A stretch of DNA of 64,000 nucleotides from Hemibagrus wyckioides (Eukaryota > Chordata > Actinopteri > Siluriformes > Bagridae). Shown one piece after another: positions 48,301 to 59,567 of this stretch (position 1 is the stretch's first letter; each line of letters starts with the position of its first letter). The notes beneath the pieces were generated by a model, which was given only the letters and a program-made list of their open reading frames with translations, searched no databases and was not told where the DNA came from. Both the position numbers and the translations under genes were made by a program. The stretch covers positions 13,963,917 through 14,027,916 of the forward strand of contig NC_080735.1 of assembly GCF_019097595.1 (NCBI RefSeq). The letters are read 5' to 3'.

Positions 48301-50388
48301 TGCAGTTCTATGTTCTGTTATATAGCTCCGTGTTGTGTTATGTAGCTCTTAGTTGTGTTATGTGGCTCTAAGTTGTGTTATGTAGCTCTATGTCATGTTA
48401 TGTAGCTCAATTTTGTGTTATGTAGCTCTGTGTTGTGTTATGTAGTTCTATGTTCTGTTATATAGCTCCGTGTTGTGTTATGTAGCTCCGTATTGTGTTA
48501 TGTAGCTCTTAGTTGTTTTATGTAGCTCTGTGTTTTGTTATGTAGCTCTGTTGTTTTATGAAGCTCTTTTGTTATGTAGCTCTAAGTTGTTTTATGAAGC
48601 TCTATGTTGTTTTATGTAGCTCTATGTTGTGTTACGTAGCTCTGTGTTGTGTTATGTAGCTCTGTGTTGTGTTATGTAGCTCTATGTTGTGTTACATAGC
48701 TCTGTGTTGTGTTATGTAGTGCTGTGTTGTGTTATGTAGCTCTATGTTGTGTTATGTAGCTCTGTCATGTTATGTAGCTCTGTGTTGTGTTATGTAGCTC
48801 TGTATTGTGTTATGTAGTGCTGTGTTGTGTTATGTAGCTCTATGTTGTTATGTAGTGCTGTGTTGTGTTATGTAGCTCTATGTTGTGTTATGTAGCTCTG
48901 TGTTGTGTTATGTAGTGCTGTGTTGTGTTATGTAGCTCTATGTTGTTATGTAGTGCTGTGTTGTGTTATGTAGCTCTATGTTGTGTTATGTAGCTCTGTG
49001 TTGTGTTATGTAGTGCTGTGTTGTATTATGTAGCTCTAGGTTGTGTTATGTAGCTCTGTGTTGTGTTATGTAGCGCTGTGTTGTGTTATGTAGCTCTATG
49101 TTGTGTTATGTAGCTCTGTTGTGTTATGTAGCTCTGTCATGTTATGTAGCTCTATGTTGTGTTATGTAGCTCTGTCATGCTATGTAGCTCTGTCATGTTA
49201 TGTAGCTCTTAGTTGTGTTATGTAGCTCTAAGTTGTGTTATGTAGCTCTATGTCATGTTATGTAGCTCAATGTTGTGTTATGTAGTTCTATGTTGTGTTA
49301 TGTAGTTCTATGTTCTGTTATATAGCTCCATGTTGTGTTATGTAGCTCTTAGTTGTTTTATGTAGCTCTGTGTTTTGTTATGTAGCTCTATGTTGTTTTC
49401 TGAAGCTCTATGTTGTTTTATGTAGCTATGTGTTTTGTTATGTAGCTCTGTGTTGTGTTATGTAGCTCTGTATTGTGTTATGTAGCTCTATGTTGTGTTA
49501 TGTTGCTCTATGTTGTTTTATGAAGCTCTATGTTGTGTTATGTAGCGCTGTGTTGTGTTATGTAGCTCTATGTTGTGTTATGTAGCTCTGTGTTGTGTTA
49601 TGTAGTGCTGTGTTGTGTTATGTAGCGCTGTGTTGTGTTATGTAGCTCTATGTTGTGTTATGTAGCTCTGTGTTGTGTTATGTAGTGCTGTGTTGTGTTA
49701 TGTAGCTCTATCATGTTATGTAGTGCTGTGTTGCATTATGTAGCTCTGTCATGTTATGTAGCTCTAGGTTGTGTTATGTGGCTCTAAGTTGTGTTATGTA
49801 GCTCTATGTCATGTTATGTAACTCTATGTTGTTTTATGTCGACCCATGTTGTGTTAAATAGCTCTATGTTGTGTTATGTAGCTCTATGTTCTGTTACGTA
49901 TCTCTGTCATGTTATGTAGCTCTGTGTCATGTTATGTAGCTCAATGTTGTGTTATGTAGCTCTAAGTTGTTTTATGAAGCTCTTTGTTGTGTTATGTAGC
50001 TCTAAGTTGTTTTATGAAGCTCTATGTTGTGTTATGTAGCTCTATGTTGTGTTATGTAGCTCTGTGTTGTGTTATGTAGTTCTATGTTGTGTTATGTTGT
50101 AGCTCTATGTTGTGTTATGTAGCTCTATGTTGTGTTATGTAGCTCTGTGTTGTGGTATGTAGCTCTGTGTTGTGTTATGTAGCTCTGTGTTGTGTTATGT
50201 AGTTCTATGTTGTGTTATGTTGTAGCTCTATGTTGTGTTATGTAGCCCTATGTTGTGTTATGTAGCTCTGTGTTTTGTTATGTAGCTCTAAGTTGTTTTG
50301 TGTAGCTCGTTTTTGTGTTATGTAGCTCTAAGTTGTTTTTTTGTAGCTCTGTGTTGTTTTATGTAGCTCTGTGTTGTGTTATGCAACT
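45326..50388. repeat. Large satellite, 20-bp unit, about 5 kb
   Basis: Roughly 250 tandem units of gttatgtagctctatgttgt with point variants, and shorter 15-17 bp units (tgtcatgttatgtagctc, ttgttatgtag). The left 0.7 kb shows a regular 60-bp higher-order unit containing atcttgtgttatataactct. A 140-bp higher-order unit is repeated at 48251 and 48391, with a relative near 49251. The right end (48500-50388) is more degenerate. Every 60 bp each frame meets a TAG or TAA, so the block is empty of open frames. It is the longest repeat in the window. Confidence 0.97.
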
Positions 50389-51008
50389 TAAGAAGTTAAG
50401 AAGTTGTAACAATCCCATGTTAACGCTTAAATCATTGTTAGCTATGATTATAACTGTGGGAGAAATACCCCTTTAATATACCCAGTGTTAGAAAAATCAG
50501 GCACTGCCTCCATTTTGGTCACTTACTTTCTATTTCTCTCAACAATTCACACTGTGAAAAGTTGTGAAAAGTGGCATTAGAGAGAGAGGTTAGATCAGAC
50601 ACGCATAATAGATCAGACACCCTGCTGGGAGCCAGGCTGCTCTTCAAGGTTTTATGAGGTGCTCGCTGACATTTCTGCACTGCTGTCCACAGCTACGTAG
50701 ATATACACGCTTTTTATATTTAATGGCAAGCTGTTGAATCGAAGTGCTCTGGCTCTGCTGCTGGTGGTCGATCAGATGTGGTTTTCTTTGTCATGCTTTT
50801 TTATATGAAGCTACTGTAAGTGGTTCTAGCCACGCTGGATATATTCTGACCTCTTGACCCTCATGATTCATCGTCGAGGTAGCAGAATGTATTTAAAGAG
50901 AAGGCTATTGTGGGGTCGATGGAGCTAACCATCTCATTTTCTCCAAAGCAGGGGAGTCATTCTTCTAGAAGGAAAAGAATAAAGAGTGTAAAGAATAAAG
51001 ACACAGTT
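50389..51008. other. Intergenic single-copy stretch
   Basis: No recognised feature. Confidence 0.5.
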
Positions 51009-51517
51009 TTCATTGCCAAAAGTTTTGGGACGCCCCTCCAAATCATTGAATTCAGGGTGTTTTTTTTCAGGGGTTGGGTTTGACCCCTTAGTTCCAGTAA
51101 AAGGAACTCTTAATGCTTCAGCATACCAAGACATTTTGGACAATTTCATGCGCCCAACAATTTGGGAACAGTTTGAGGATGACCCCTTCCTGTTCCAACA
51201 TGACTGCACACCAGTGCACAAAGCAAGGTCCATAAAGACATGGATGAGTGAGTTTGGTGTGGAGGAACTTGACAGTCCTGACCTCAACCCATAGAACACA
51301 TTTGGGATGAATTAGAGCAGAGACTGCAGACCAGGACATCTCGTCCAACATCAGTGTCTGACCTCACAAAGGCACTTCTAGAGGAATGGTCAAAAAATTC
51401 CCATAAACACACTCCTAAACCTTGTGGAAAGCCTTCCCAGAAGAGGGGCAGGCCAACTCCATATTGCATTCGTGTGCATGTAAAGGCAGATGTTCCAAAA
51501 CCTTTGGCAATATAGTG
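51009..51517 (+). mobile_element. Non-autonomous Tc1-like element, family A
   Basis: Both termini are present (attgccaaaagttttgggac; ccaaaacctttggcaatata then ta). The + strand encodes a C-terminal transposase remnant starting VKGTLNASAYQDILDNFM and passing FQHDCTPVHKARSIKTWM and SPDLNP, with a frameshift after it. Confidence 0.88.
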
Positions 51518-52499
51518 TATCTATGATAGATATACGTGATATTTTTTACTCCTTACATTTTTATTTAGACTGTTAGAGGTCTCTTGTTCTCTCATCTCAG
51601 TTCCTACACACTATATATAGTAGGGCTGAGTTTAGCATCCGATCAAAGTTGTTATTGTTGAAAAATCTGTCATGTATCATGCCAGTTTATCATCTGCTGT
51701 GGTCGGCTCATGCTACACAGTGTAGTCAGTGCTTTAGCTAACCGTGTGCCTTTAAATTTGGATAATTGTCTGGGTTACAGGGCTACAGAATCCTCTGAAC
51801 TTGATGATGAGATCCCTGGCCTTCGGTTCAAAACGCTAGAGAAAACATAGACTGTCTCATTTTCTTTTCTGCTTCATCTGATTTAAAAAGACATGTTGAG
51901 GGAAGTTTCACTAATTTGCTATAACCACAAGCATCTGTTTTGAACTAACCTGCCCTGTTTTCTTTGTTAATAACATCTTTGACTGAAAACCTACATGTTT
52001 TTATGGGCAAACCAAACGAAAAATCCGATTCCTGAGTTTCCGTACCACAGACTTAAGTTACATAAATTACGTTCGTATTTACATGCCTTAGATTTATTTT
52101 AGTTGTTAAGCATGGAATATTCTGTACAGTATGTAGCTACTGCTGACTTCACTGCTGGGACGTTCCTCAGCTAGATTGGCGTTTGGTAAACGGTAAACGC
52201 TCTTGTTCCTCAGTTCCGTCCTCCTCGGATGTACTTGTATCATTGTGCCATCTGCTTTCTGCCTGCTTAGTAAGTCACTCTGGAGAAGAGCATCTGCTAA
52301 ATGAGTAAATGTAAATATGACTGCTTGCATTTTTCCATGAATAATATCGGTGAGGAATTTGCTCACAGTGACACAGACGTTATAACAAGCAAAGACTAAA
52401 GAGGCTCAAAGACATCAAATACTTTTTGCCATTTTTTTAACAGCATAGCACATGCACTTTATGGACAGGAAAGTAGGTAAGAAAAAAATATGACTAAGA
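51518..52499. other. Intergenic DNA, mostly single-copy
   Basis: A short piece at 52265-52313 matches the gagcatctgctaaatgagta end of a common fish interspersed repeat. No exon is seen. Confidence 0.5.
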
Positions 52500-52690
52500 T
52501 CAACAACAACAATAATAATAATGATAATAATAATAACAACAACAATAATAATAACAACAATGATGATGATGATGATAACAACAACAACAATAATAATAAT
52601 AACAATGATAATGATAATAATAATAATAACAATAATAATAATAACAACAACAATAACAACAACAACAATAATAATAATAATAATAATAAA
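52500..52690. repeat. (AAT)n/(AAC)n/(GAT)n trinucleotide repeat
   Basis: A compound trinucleotide microsatellite giving poly-Asn, poly-Ile and poly-Leu spurious frames. Confidence 0.96.
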
Positions 52691-52952
52691 CATATTGAAT
52701 TCTTCTGTTGAATATTCAAAAGTCACAATTACTGGCCCTAATTAGTCTGATAATTGAGGAATGAAACATTGTATTGATCTCAATTATTGTGTGAAAGGAA
52801 TAATCTCTCTTTTCTTAGAATAAAAACCAATATTCCTTCATAGAAAATATGTAGAAATCAGACTGCATTTAGTAACATATAAATACAAATAGACTCTGAA
52901 TAAATATTAAAAAATGAATAAAATTGTAAAGTAAATGAGTAAGTAAAAATAA

Positions 52953-52953
52953 T

Positions 52954-53011
<58 letters not shown>
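52953..53011. repeat. (GATA)n microsatellite
   Basis: About 14 GATA units. Confidence 0.96.
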
Positions 53012-53012
<1 letters not shown>

Positions 53013-53917
53013 CTTTTTATCCTTTTTTGTATTTAAATAAAATAATAAAGATAATAAATTAACAACAATAATAAAAAAGAAACAAGCTAGTGAATAAATA
53101 TAAAGATGAGCAAACAAACAAACAAATAAGGCACTATTGTATGTGACCCAACAGTTAAACAATATAAATAGGATTTAATGCATCGATCATTACCTTATCA
53201 ACCAGATCCTATAATCCTGCTCGTCACTAACATTAGCATTAATGAGGTTTAATTAAAAGAGGAAGACAAAAATCACGATGGTGATTAGATGATGGAATAT
53301 TTCCAACAGCAATGCCGTCTTTCTTTGACGCCATATTTTAGCAGGAAAAAGTAGATCTGGTTTAAGAATCATTTTCTACACACCATTTGGTGTAATGAGA
53401 CATCAAGTGATCTCAGATATCGGTGTCGAGATAAAAAACGTCTCCAGTGAGAGGGACTGACTAATGAGACGTGGTGTAAGGGTTAGAACTGTAATTGTCT
53501 TCGCAGACACACAACACACACACACTGACTCCTTCAGAGACTCCAGCGTTCCAATTAGCTGTGCTCACCTGCTAGCCTGCTCGCTCCTGTCTTATTTTAG
53601 CTTAATTATCAGTTTTCCAGCGATCAGCTCGAAGGAAGCTACATTTCCTTTCTTTCCCCACCAGGTGAGAGCTCACTTCATTTTCCCTGCTCTTCTTATT
53701 GTCATTGCTGTTTCTTTATTTACAACTTTTACTTTTCGCTCTTTCCATAATATTTGGCATTACAATTCCTGAAGAAGAAGAAGAAGAAGAAGAAGAAGTA
53801 TTCCTTATACACAGAAGGAAATGAACCCAAGGCACATCAGTAGGTCCAGATTCTACACTATTAGTGTTATTGTCATTATTCAGTAAATCATATTTCAGTA
53901 AATCAATATTTCCTGAT
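53012..53917. other. Intergenic DNA, AT-rich
   Basis: Contains a GAA run at 53772-53796. No recognised gene. Confidence 0.5.
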
Positions 53918-54165
53918 GGTCCAGCAGCAAGATTCCTGCACTCCCAGTGTCATGGCCTGGGTTCAATACCTAAGCAGGGAACCAACCCAGCCACTGGGGG
54001 GCCCAATGGCTCTCAATGCTGGTCCCAAGCCCAGGTGAAATAGGAGGGTTGTGTCAGGAAGAGCATCTGGCATAAAACCAGTACCCAAATCAAATATACG
54101 GCACAGATAGTCTGCTGTGGCGACCCTGAACAGGAAGTAGCCGAAGAACGACACACCACAGTACA
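53918..54165 (+). repeat. SINE-like retroelement with LINE-type tail
   Basis: The head is ggtccagcagcaagattcct with a B-box-like gggttcaatacc. The 3' part (gtgtcaggaagagcatctgg, then ctgtggcgaccctgaacagg) is the recognisable tail shared with fish RTE-type LINEs. No protein-coding capacity. Confidence 0.6.
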
Positions 54166-54661
54166 CCACTAGTAGTTGATTAATAACTAAGTAATGAAGT
54201 GGAACTTTATGTAGGTGTATTAAGAATCTCACCTTCTCTCTGTAATACGTTCATGAGTAAACTTTTTTTTTATTTATTATCCAGCCTATAGCTTTTTCTT
54301 GAATAATTGGACATATTATCAAACACACTGTATTTATTTATATTAATCTTCATAGTACACATATATTTAATGTCACTATAAAGGAAACACACAACAGGAA
54401 AGTTTTCAGCACAATCGCACTGCTATTTCATCATGATTAGACGTTTTAAGCACTGCTGGGTTGAAAATTATTCACCTAAAAGGGTTAAAGGTGATACTGG
54501 AATCTGATTGGTCAGACAGTGTTGATTATTTTTCTCTTGCTACATTCTAAAATGTTATTGTATCTATAGCAACTCATTCGCATGGACATATAGGGTGGAT
54601 GATCTCTATTATCTAAAGCTATTAATAAATAAACAGATGGTGTTGTTTAACAAAAGATATA
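54166..54661. other. Intergenic single-copy stretch
   Basis: No recognised feature. Confidence 0.5.
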
Positions 54662-56151
54662 CACCAATCAGCCATAACATTAAAACCACGGACAGGTGAA
54701 GTGAATAACACTGATTATTTTGTCACGGCGGCACCTGTCTAGCAGTGGGATTATATTAGACAGCAAGTGAAGAGTTAGTTCTCGAAGTTATCCTCACAGC
54801 CATGTTTTTTAATAATGAATTTCAATTTAGTATTGTTTGGTTCCTCACAAAAGTAAACAAGCATTCAGAAGAATTAGTAATGGGGAAAATGAGTAATCCA
54901 GTAACATCCAGTGCGTCCTGAGATGCTTTTCTGCTTGTAAAAAGTGATTACTAGGGTTACTCTATCCTTTCTGGCAGGTCTGGTCATTTTCCTCTGACCT
55001 CTCTTTTAAAAACAAGTCGTTTCCACTTACACAACTGTTGGTCACTCAATGTTGATGTGCTGGAAGTTATGGAGATGCTCTGATCCAATCATCTAGCCAT
55101 CACAAACTCTTCATCATCACAATCGCTTGCTCGCATAAGAACCGATTGCGATGGCTAGATGACTGGATCAGGGCATCTCCATAACAGCGGGTCTTGTGTG
55201 GTGTTCCCAATATGCAGTAATTAGTACCAAAAGTGATCCATAGAAGAAAAACCGGTGAACCAGAGACAGACTCATGGGATCCCAAGGCTCTCCGAAGGCA
55301 TATGGGGAAAGAAGATGATCCTGTCTGGTCCTTGCCTGAGGTTTTTCTGTAAGGAGACGTCTCCAGTGTCAGTGCCTTGTTGCAGTCAGTAAGTTTTCCA
55401 GCACAATAAATTCTTTAGCTCAGAGGTGTCTGTGGATTCTTGGTAACTTGACAAGCTGTGCTTTTCTCTCCTAATACCTCAAGACAAAATATGGCTGGTG
55501 AGGGAACGATTGTTGATAGCTGCCGTAATGTAATCATCATAACTCGTCTCAGCATTCAACATGACTAGGTGTCTTTCAGTAATCTAGTCTTCATTCATTC
55601 ACTTCATTTATTCTCAGCGTCCATATTTCCCCAGAAATATTTCCCTCGTCTCAGCATTCAACATGACTAGGTGTCTTTCAGTAATCTAGTCTTCATTCAT
55701 TCACTTCATTTATTCTCAGCGTCCATATTTCCCCAGAGGTCTGTATCCTTTCAGAGCACTTGAACGATGATACGTATTGTGTTTTCTTTCCCGCACTGAA
55801 TGCAATAATTCATAATGTCCAATTTGACGCTTGTGTCCTAAATCTATGAAAAATTAATTCATAACATTGAGGTGTGTAATAACGTGGCCAGGGAGTGCTT
55901 TTCGTGTTGTTGATAGGGTCATGGGTGGGCCAAGGCTCACTGATGTACGTAGGGAGTAAAGGCTAGACCGTGTGATCCGATCCAACAGACAAGCTACTTT
56001 TGTTATTTGGTTATTTTATATCAAGTTAATGCTGGTTCTGATGGAAAGGTGTCAGAATACACAGTGCATGATGGGTCAGGGCTGTTTTATCAGCAAAAGG
56101 GGAACCAACACAATATTAGGAAGGTGGTCATAATGTTATGCCTGGTTGGTG
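54662..56151 (+). mobile_element. Rearranged Tc1-like element, family B, upstream of pseudogene
   Basis: Left terminus caccaatcagccataacatt at 54662 and right terminus ending at 56151, both TA-flanked. Between them are an inserted segment (54783-55050) that recurs at 58733-59250, a foldback made from the HTH-coding region (55066-55103 against 55148-55185), an inserted segment (55470-55910) with copies at 57085 and 58917, and the normal 3' third (55918-56151). No transposase frame survives. Confidence 0.7.
55543..55737. repeat. Exact 93-bp tandem duplication
   Basis: The block ctcgtctcagcattcaacat ... catatttccccaga occurs at 55543-55635 and again at 55645-55737, separated by 9 bp. The copies appear identical, so the duplication is recent. 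Confidence 0.9.
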
Positions 56152-56605
56152 TATATGCCAAACTTTGTGGTTTGGGAAAAAACCCATACATGTTGGTGTG
56201 ATGGTCAGGGGTCCACATACTTTTGGTCACCATATAGTCTATAGTCCCCATAGGGCACCTCGTAATGACAGGGCAGAAAGAAAGCGAAGTCCTCCTCAGT
56301 CTATTGTAACTCTTCATCACGTCGCTGAACATCCAATTGCTGAAGAGACCATTTCCAGGAGCCGCACTTCCTTTGTAAGTACGAGTTCTCCTCCTCCTCC
56401 TCTTCCTCCTAAACCCAAACCGGGTGCTCACACCACGCTGATTCCTCCCACCTATCCGGGGCTAGTGGATGTTTTGTGGCCTGAAATCGTGCTCTATCGT
56501 CCTGTCCGTCAAGGCCAGCGTCTGCCCCACCTCCAGGAGAGGTCATCAGTCTTTTTATGGACACCGAGTGGTTCAAAGTACCCTAAAGTACAAGGCTATC
56601 ATTGA
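56138..56605 (+). pseudogene. 5'-deleted inverted copy of the membrane-protein gene, fused in frame to transposon sequence
   Basis: From 56244 on, the sequence is nearly identical to the reverse of 62179 downward and encodes residues 64-182 of the 182-aa protein (PHRAPRNDRAERKRSPPQSI ... PKVQGYH), including the Pro-rich run and the PPTY motif. The part specifying promoter, start, N-terminus and membrane segment is missing. The ATG at 56138 lies in the right end of the family B Tc1 element. It is open through 37 transposon-derived codons into the gene tail, giving a 155-codon chimeric frame. The only coding difference seen against the intact copy is Ser-Pro to Ser-Ser at the start of the proline run. 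Expression is unknown; by default it is a pseudogene. Confidence 0.85.
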
Positions 56606-56918
56606 TTTTAATGCATTTATTTATTTATTTAATAAAAAAGAATAAATAATAAAAAAAATAAAACGATTGTCTTCCTGGTGATTTTTTTCTTTTTAATGTA
56701 AAAACATCTTTATACAATCAGCATCTCAGTCAAGACTAATAAGTAGAGTCAAGTTACAAGCCAAGACTAAAGTCTAAGTCAAATTACGAGTATAGCTTTG
56801 GGTTTTGAGTCATAAACAAATTATAATGTGCTCCTTAACAAGTTTAAGGCCGGTGTATGATTATTGTAGTGAAATTAGATATATCACTTTCTGGACAAAT
56901 TTTATAACTCTGGATGTA
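56606..56918 (+). other. 3' flank of pseudogene copy (duplicated)
   Basis: Matches the reverse of 61478-61817, with AATAAA-like words near 56630-56665 and a shorter ATTT run than the other copy. It ends at the TA where the family B element at 56919 begins. Confidence 0.85.
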
Positions 56919-57069
56919 CACTGACCAGGCATAACATTATGACCACCTGCCTAATATTGTGTTGGTCCCCCTTTTGCTGCCGAAACAGCCCTGACCCGTC
57001 ATGCACTGTGTATTCGGACACCTTTCTATCAGAACCAGCATTAACTTCTTCAGCAATTTGAGCAACAGC
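56919..57069 (-). mobile_element. Truncated Tc1-like element, family B, downstream of pseudogene
   Basis: The terminus cactgaccaggcataacatt is followed by the 3' third of the element in reverse. It stops abruptly at gcaacag near 57069, where unrelated T-rich DNA begins. It corresponds to the element at 60934-61477 beside the intact gene. Confidence 0.85.
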
Positions 57070-57084
57070 TGTGTTTTTTTTCTT

Positions 57085-57425
57085 CTTCTCGTAATACCAA
57101 GAGACAAAAAAAGGCTGGTGAGGGAATGATTCTCGATAGCTGCTGTAACATTCAACATAACTAGGTGTCTTTCAACAATCTAGTCTTCATTCATTCACTT
57201 TAATCTATTCACAGCGTCCATGTTTCCCAGATGTCTGAATCATTTCAGAGCTCTCGAACGATGAGTGTTTTCTTTCCAGCACCGAACGGAAAAATTCATA
57301 ATGTCCAGTTTCAAGCTTGTGTCCTAAATCTATAAAATGGAGTAACGTGGCTAGTGAGGGCTTTTGTGTTGTTGTTGTTTATTTCACTGGTTTCAATTTC
57401 AATTATATATGGAGGAATTTTGAAA
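57085..57425. repeat. Copy of a local repeated segment
   Basis: The segment ctggtgagggaatgattctc ... cagcaccgaacggaaaaatt ... atatatggaggaattttga is related to 55470-55910. Its right half is nearly identical to 58917-59094. Confidence 0.85.
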
Positions 57426-57949
57426 AACAACCAAAGGGAACCATTTTATAGGTTGGCTCAAAAGCCTAGCTTTGGCAACACAAGATAATATAACCATGAT
57501 GCAGAGATAATGTGATTTTTATTTGAAAGAATAAAAACACAAAAAGAGACTAATGCTTTCCGTACGGTTCCGGAGATTACAGTTTTTAGAGATTTCAGTG
57601 TAGTACAGTGTGAATGATGTGCTTTAATAAGTACATCAATGAAAAAAATCCTGACAAGGATAGTAGCTCGTGTGTGGATTTGTATTTGTATTGTTGTTTA
57701 TGCAACCTGAATGAGTGAACCCATATCAAAGCCACTTTAATTCACAGCCAGCGTCTCTCCTACACGCTTCGTCTGTTCCTTTTTTGTGTTTATATCCGTC
57801 TGTTCTCCGGATCAGTATAGCTAATTTAACACCTCGCTCATTCTCATTCTCTTACACTCCTCTCAAGTCACTATTTAAATAACATTACAATCAAGGAGTG
57901 TTAGCAAAAACCTTCAAACCAGTATTCATCAGTTTCACTGAAAACAGCA
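57426..57949. other. Intergenic single-copy stretch
   Basis: No recognised feature. Confidence 0.5.
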
Positions 57950-58740
57950 TCAGTATGCGGTGCATAAGTATTCACCCTCTTTGTACTTCCAGTGTTTCAT
58001 CAAAATGAATATAATTTGGCATTTTCAGTATTTAATGTACACGACAGTGTATGTAGTTACTAATTATTGTGATTCATGGGTTAATCAGACGAAAAATAAA
58101 CAAGGCTTATTGGTTTGTATAAGTATTCACTCCCCCTAGGCAAATAATCAATACTCAGGAAGCACCCTTTACACTGAAATAAAAGCAGCGTGTCTTGTTA
58201 GACATGTCTCTATCAGGTTTGGACGTCTGCAGCTTGATGTTTTTCCAGACTGAAGTCTCTCTCAGTCTGACACGGCCGTTTGAACACATTCAGGTTCTTG
58301 TTTTAAAACCACTTCAGAAGTTTTTGGCAGTATGCTCAGTGTTGTTGCGGTGGTGGCTCAATTGGTTAAGGCTTTGACCAGAAGACTGGGGGTTCAAGCC
58401 CCAACACTGCCACTGTTGGCTCCTTGAGCACGGCCCTTAACCCCCTCTGTGCTCTGACCCCAACCTCCAAGGATGGGATATGTGAAGAAAGAATTTCACT
58501 GTGCTGTAATGTACATGTGACAAATTAAGGCTATTTCTATTTCAGCTGGAAGGTGGACGTCTGACTCTGTCAAATCCCCTGCAGACTGGAGCAGGCACTC
58601 TATTCGGCTCCGTCCCTCATGATTTTTTTTTCCGCAGCTTGTGGAGTGTCCAGGCTTTGGTTATGCTGTGATCAGCTTATCCCTCAGATCCTAAGCTACT
58701 CTGTCTCACTCGGGGAGAGACTTTTAATGAGTGTCATCCT
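57950..58740. mobile_element. Possible DNA-transposon remnant split by a SINE
   Basis: Begins gcggtgcataagtattcacc and has a second, inner gtataagtattcactccccc; such words are common at ends of fish DNA transposons. Its middle is interrupted by the SINE at 58346-58542. No coding frame survives; the family is not assigned. Confidence 0.45.
58346..58542 (+). repeat. tRNA-derived SINE, copy 5
   Basis: The head is ggtggctcaattggttaagg, with the B-box ggttcaagccccaac, the body agaaagaatttcactgtgct and the tail aattaaggctatttc. Confidence 0.85.
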
Positions 58741-59250
58741 CACAGCCATATTCTTTCAATGAATTTAATTAAAAAAAAAAAAAAATTCACATTTCAGTAT
58801 GTAGTATTTTTCCTTACAAAGTAAATGATCATTCAAAAGAATTAGAAATTGGCAAAAATTAGCAATCCAGTAACATCCAGAGCATCCTGAGATGCTTTTC
58901 TGCTTAGCATGGTTGTAAAGAGCTCTCGAACAATGAGTGTTTTCTTTCCAGCACCGAACGGAAAAATTCATAATGTCCAGTTTCAAGCTTGTGTCCTAAA
59001 TCTATAAAATGGAGTAACGTGGCTAGTGAGGGCTTTTGTGTTGTTGTAGTTTATTTCACTGGTTTCAATTTCAATTATATATGGAGGAATTTTGAAATTA
59101 CTATATATATATTTACTACATATAATTACTACATAATTACTATATTTTGAGGCTTACTATATCCTTTCTGACAGCTCTGGTCATTTTCCTCTGACCTCTC
59201 TTATGAAAACAAGTCGTTTCCACCTACAGAACTGTCGGTCACTCAGTGTT
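58733..59250. repeat. Segment duplicated from 54783-55050, with nested insert
   Basis: cctcacagccat, then ccagtaacatccag, cctgagatgcttttctgctt and ctggtcattttcctctgacc appear here and at 54783-55050. Here the segment is split by 58917-59094, which is itself a copy of part of 57085-57425. The nested order shows at least two successive events. Confidence 0.82.
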
Positions 59251-59567
59251 TTTTTTTTTTGTTGTTGTTTGTTTTATGCACCATGTGATGTAAAGAACTG
59301 GAGACTGTTGTGTGTGAAATATTGAGATCAGCATTTTATGAAACATTCAAACCAGCCATTCTGCTACCAACAACCATGCCATGATCAGAATGACAAAGAT
59401 CAAGTTGTATTATTTTTTCTTTTTGTTTGATATGAAAACAAATGAAAGCTCTTCACACCTATTTCCATCTTCTTTTTTTCGCCCTGATGCCACATGATCA
59501 GCTGATTATATAACTGCATATATGTGAAGGTGTACAGGTGTTCCTAATAAAGCGGACAGTGAGTATA
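59251..59567. other. Intergenic AT-rich stretch
   Basis: No recognised feature apart from a T/GTT run near 59250-59275 and a ggtgttcctaataaagcgga piece that resembles a DNA-transposon end at 59537. Confidence 0.45.

Noticed and set aside
45326..50388. CRISPR-like array
   Set aside because: The repeats are head-to-tail 20-bp units without unique spacers, in a vertebrate genome; this is a satellite.
52415..52745. Poly-Asn, poly-Leu and poly-Ile frames
   Set aside because: Product of the AAT/AAC trinucleotide repeat.
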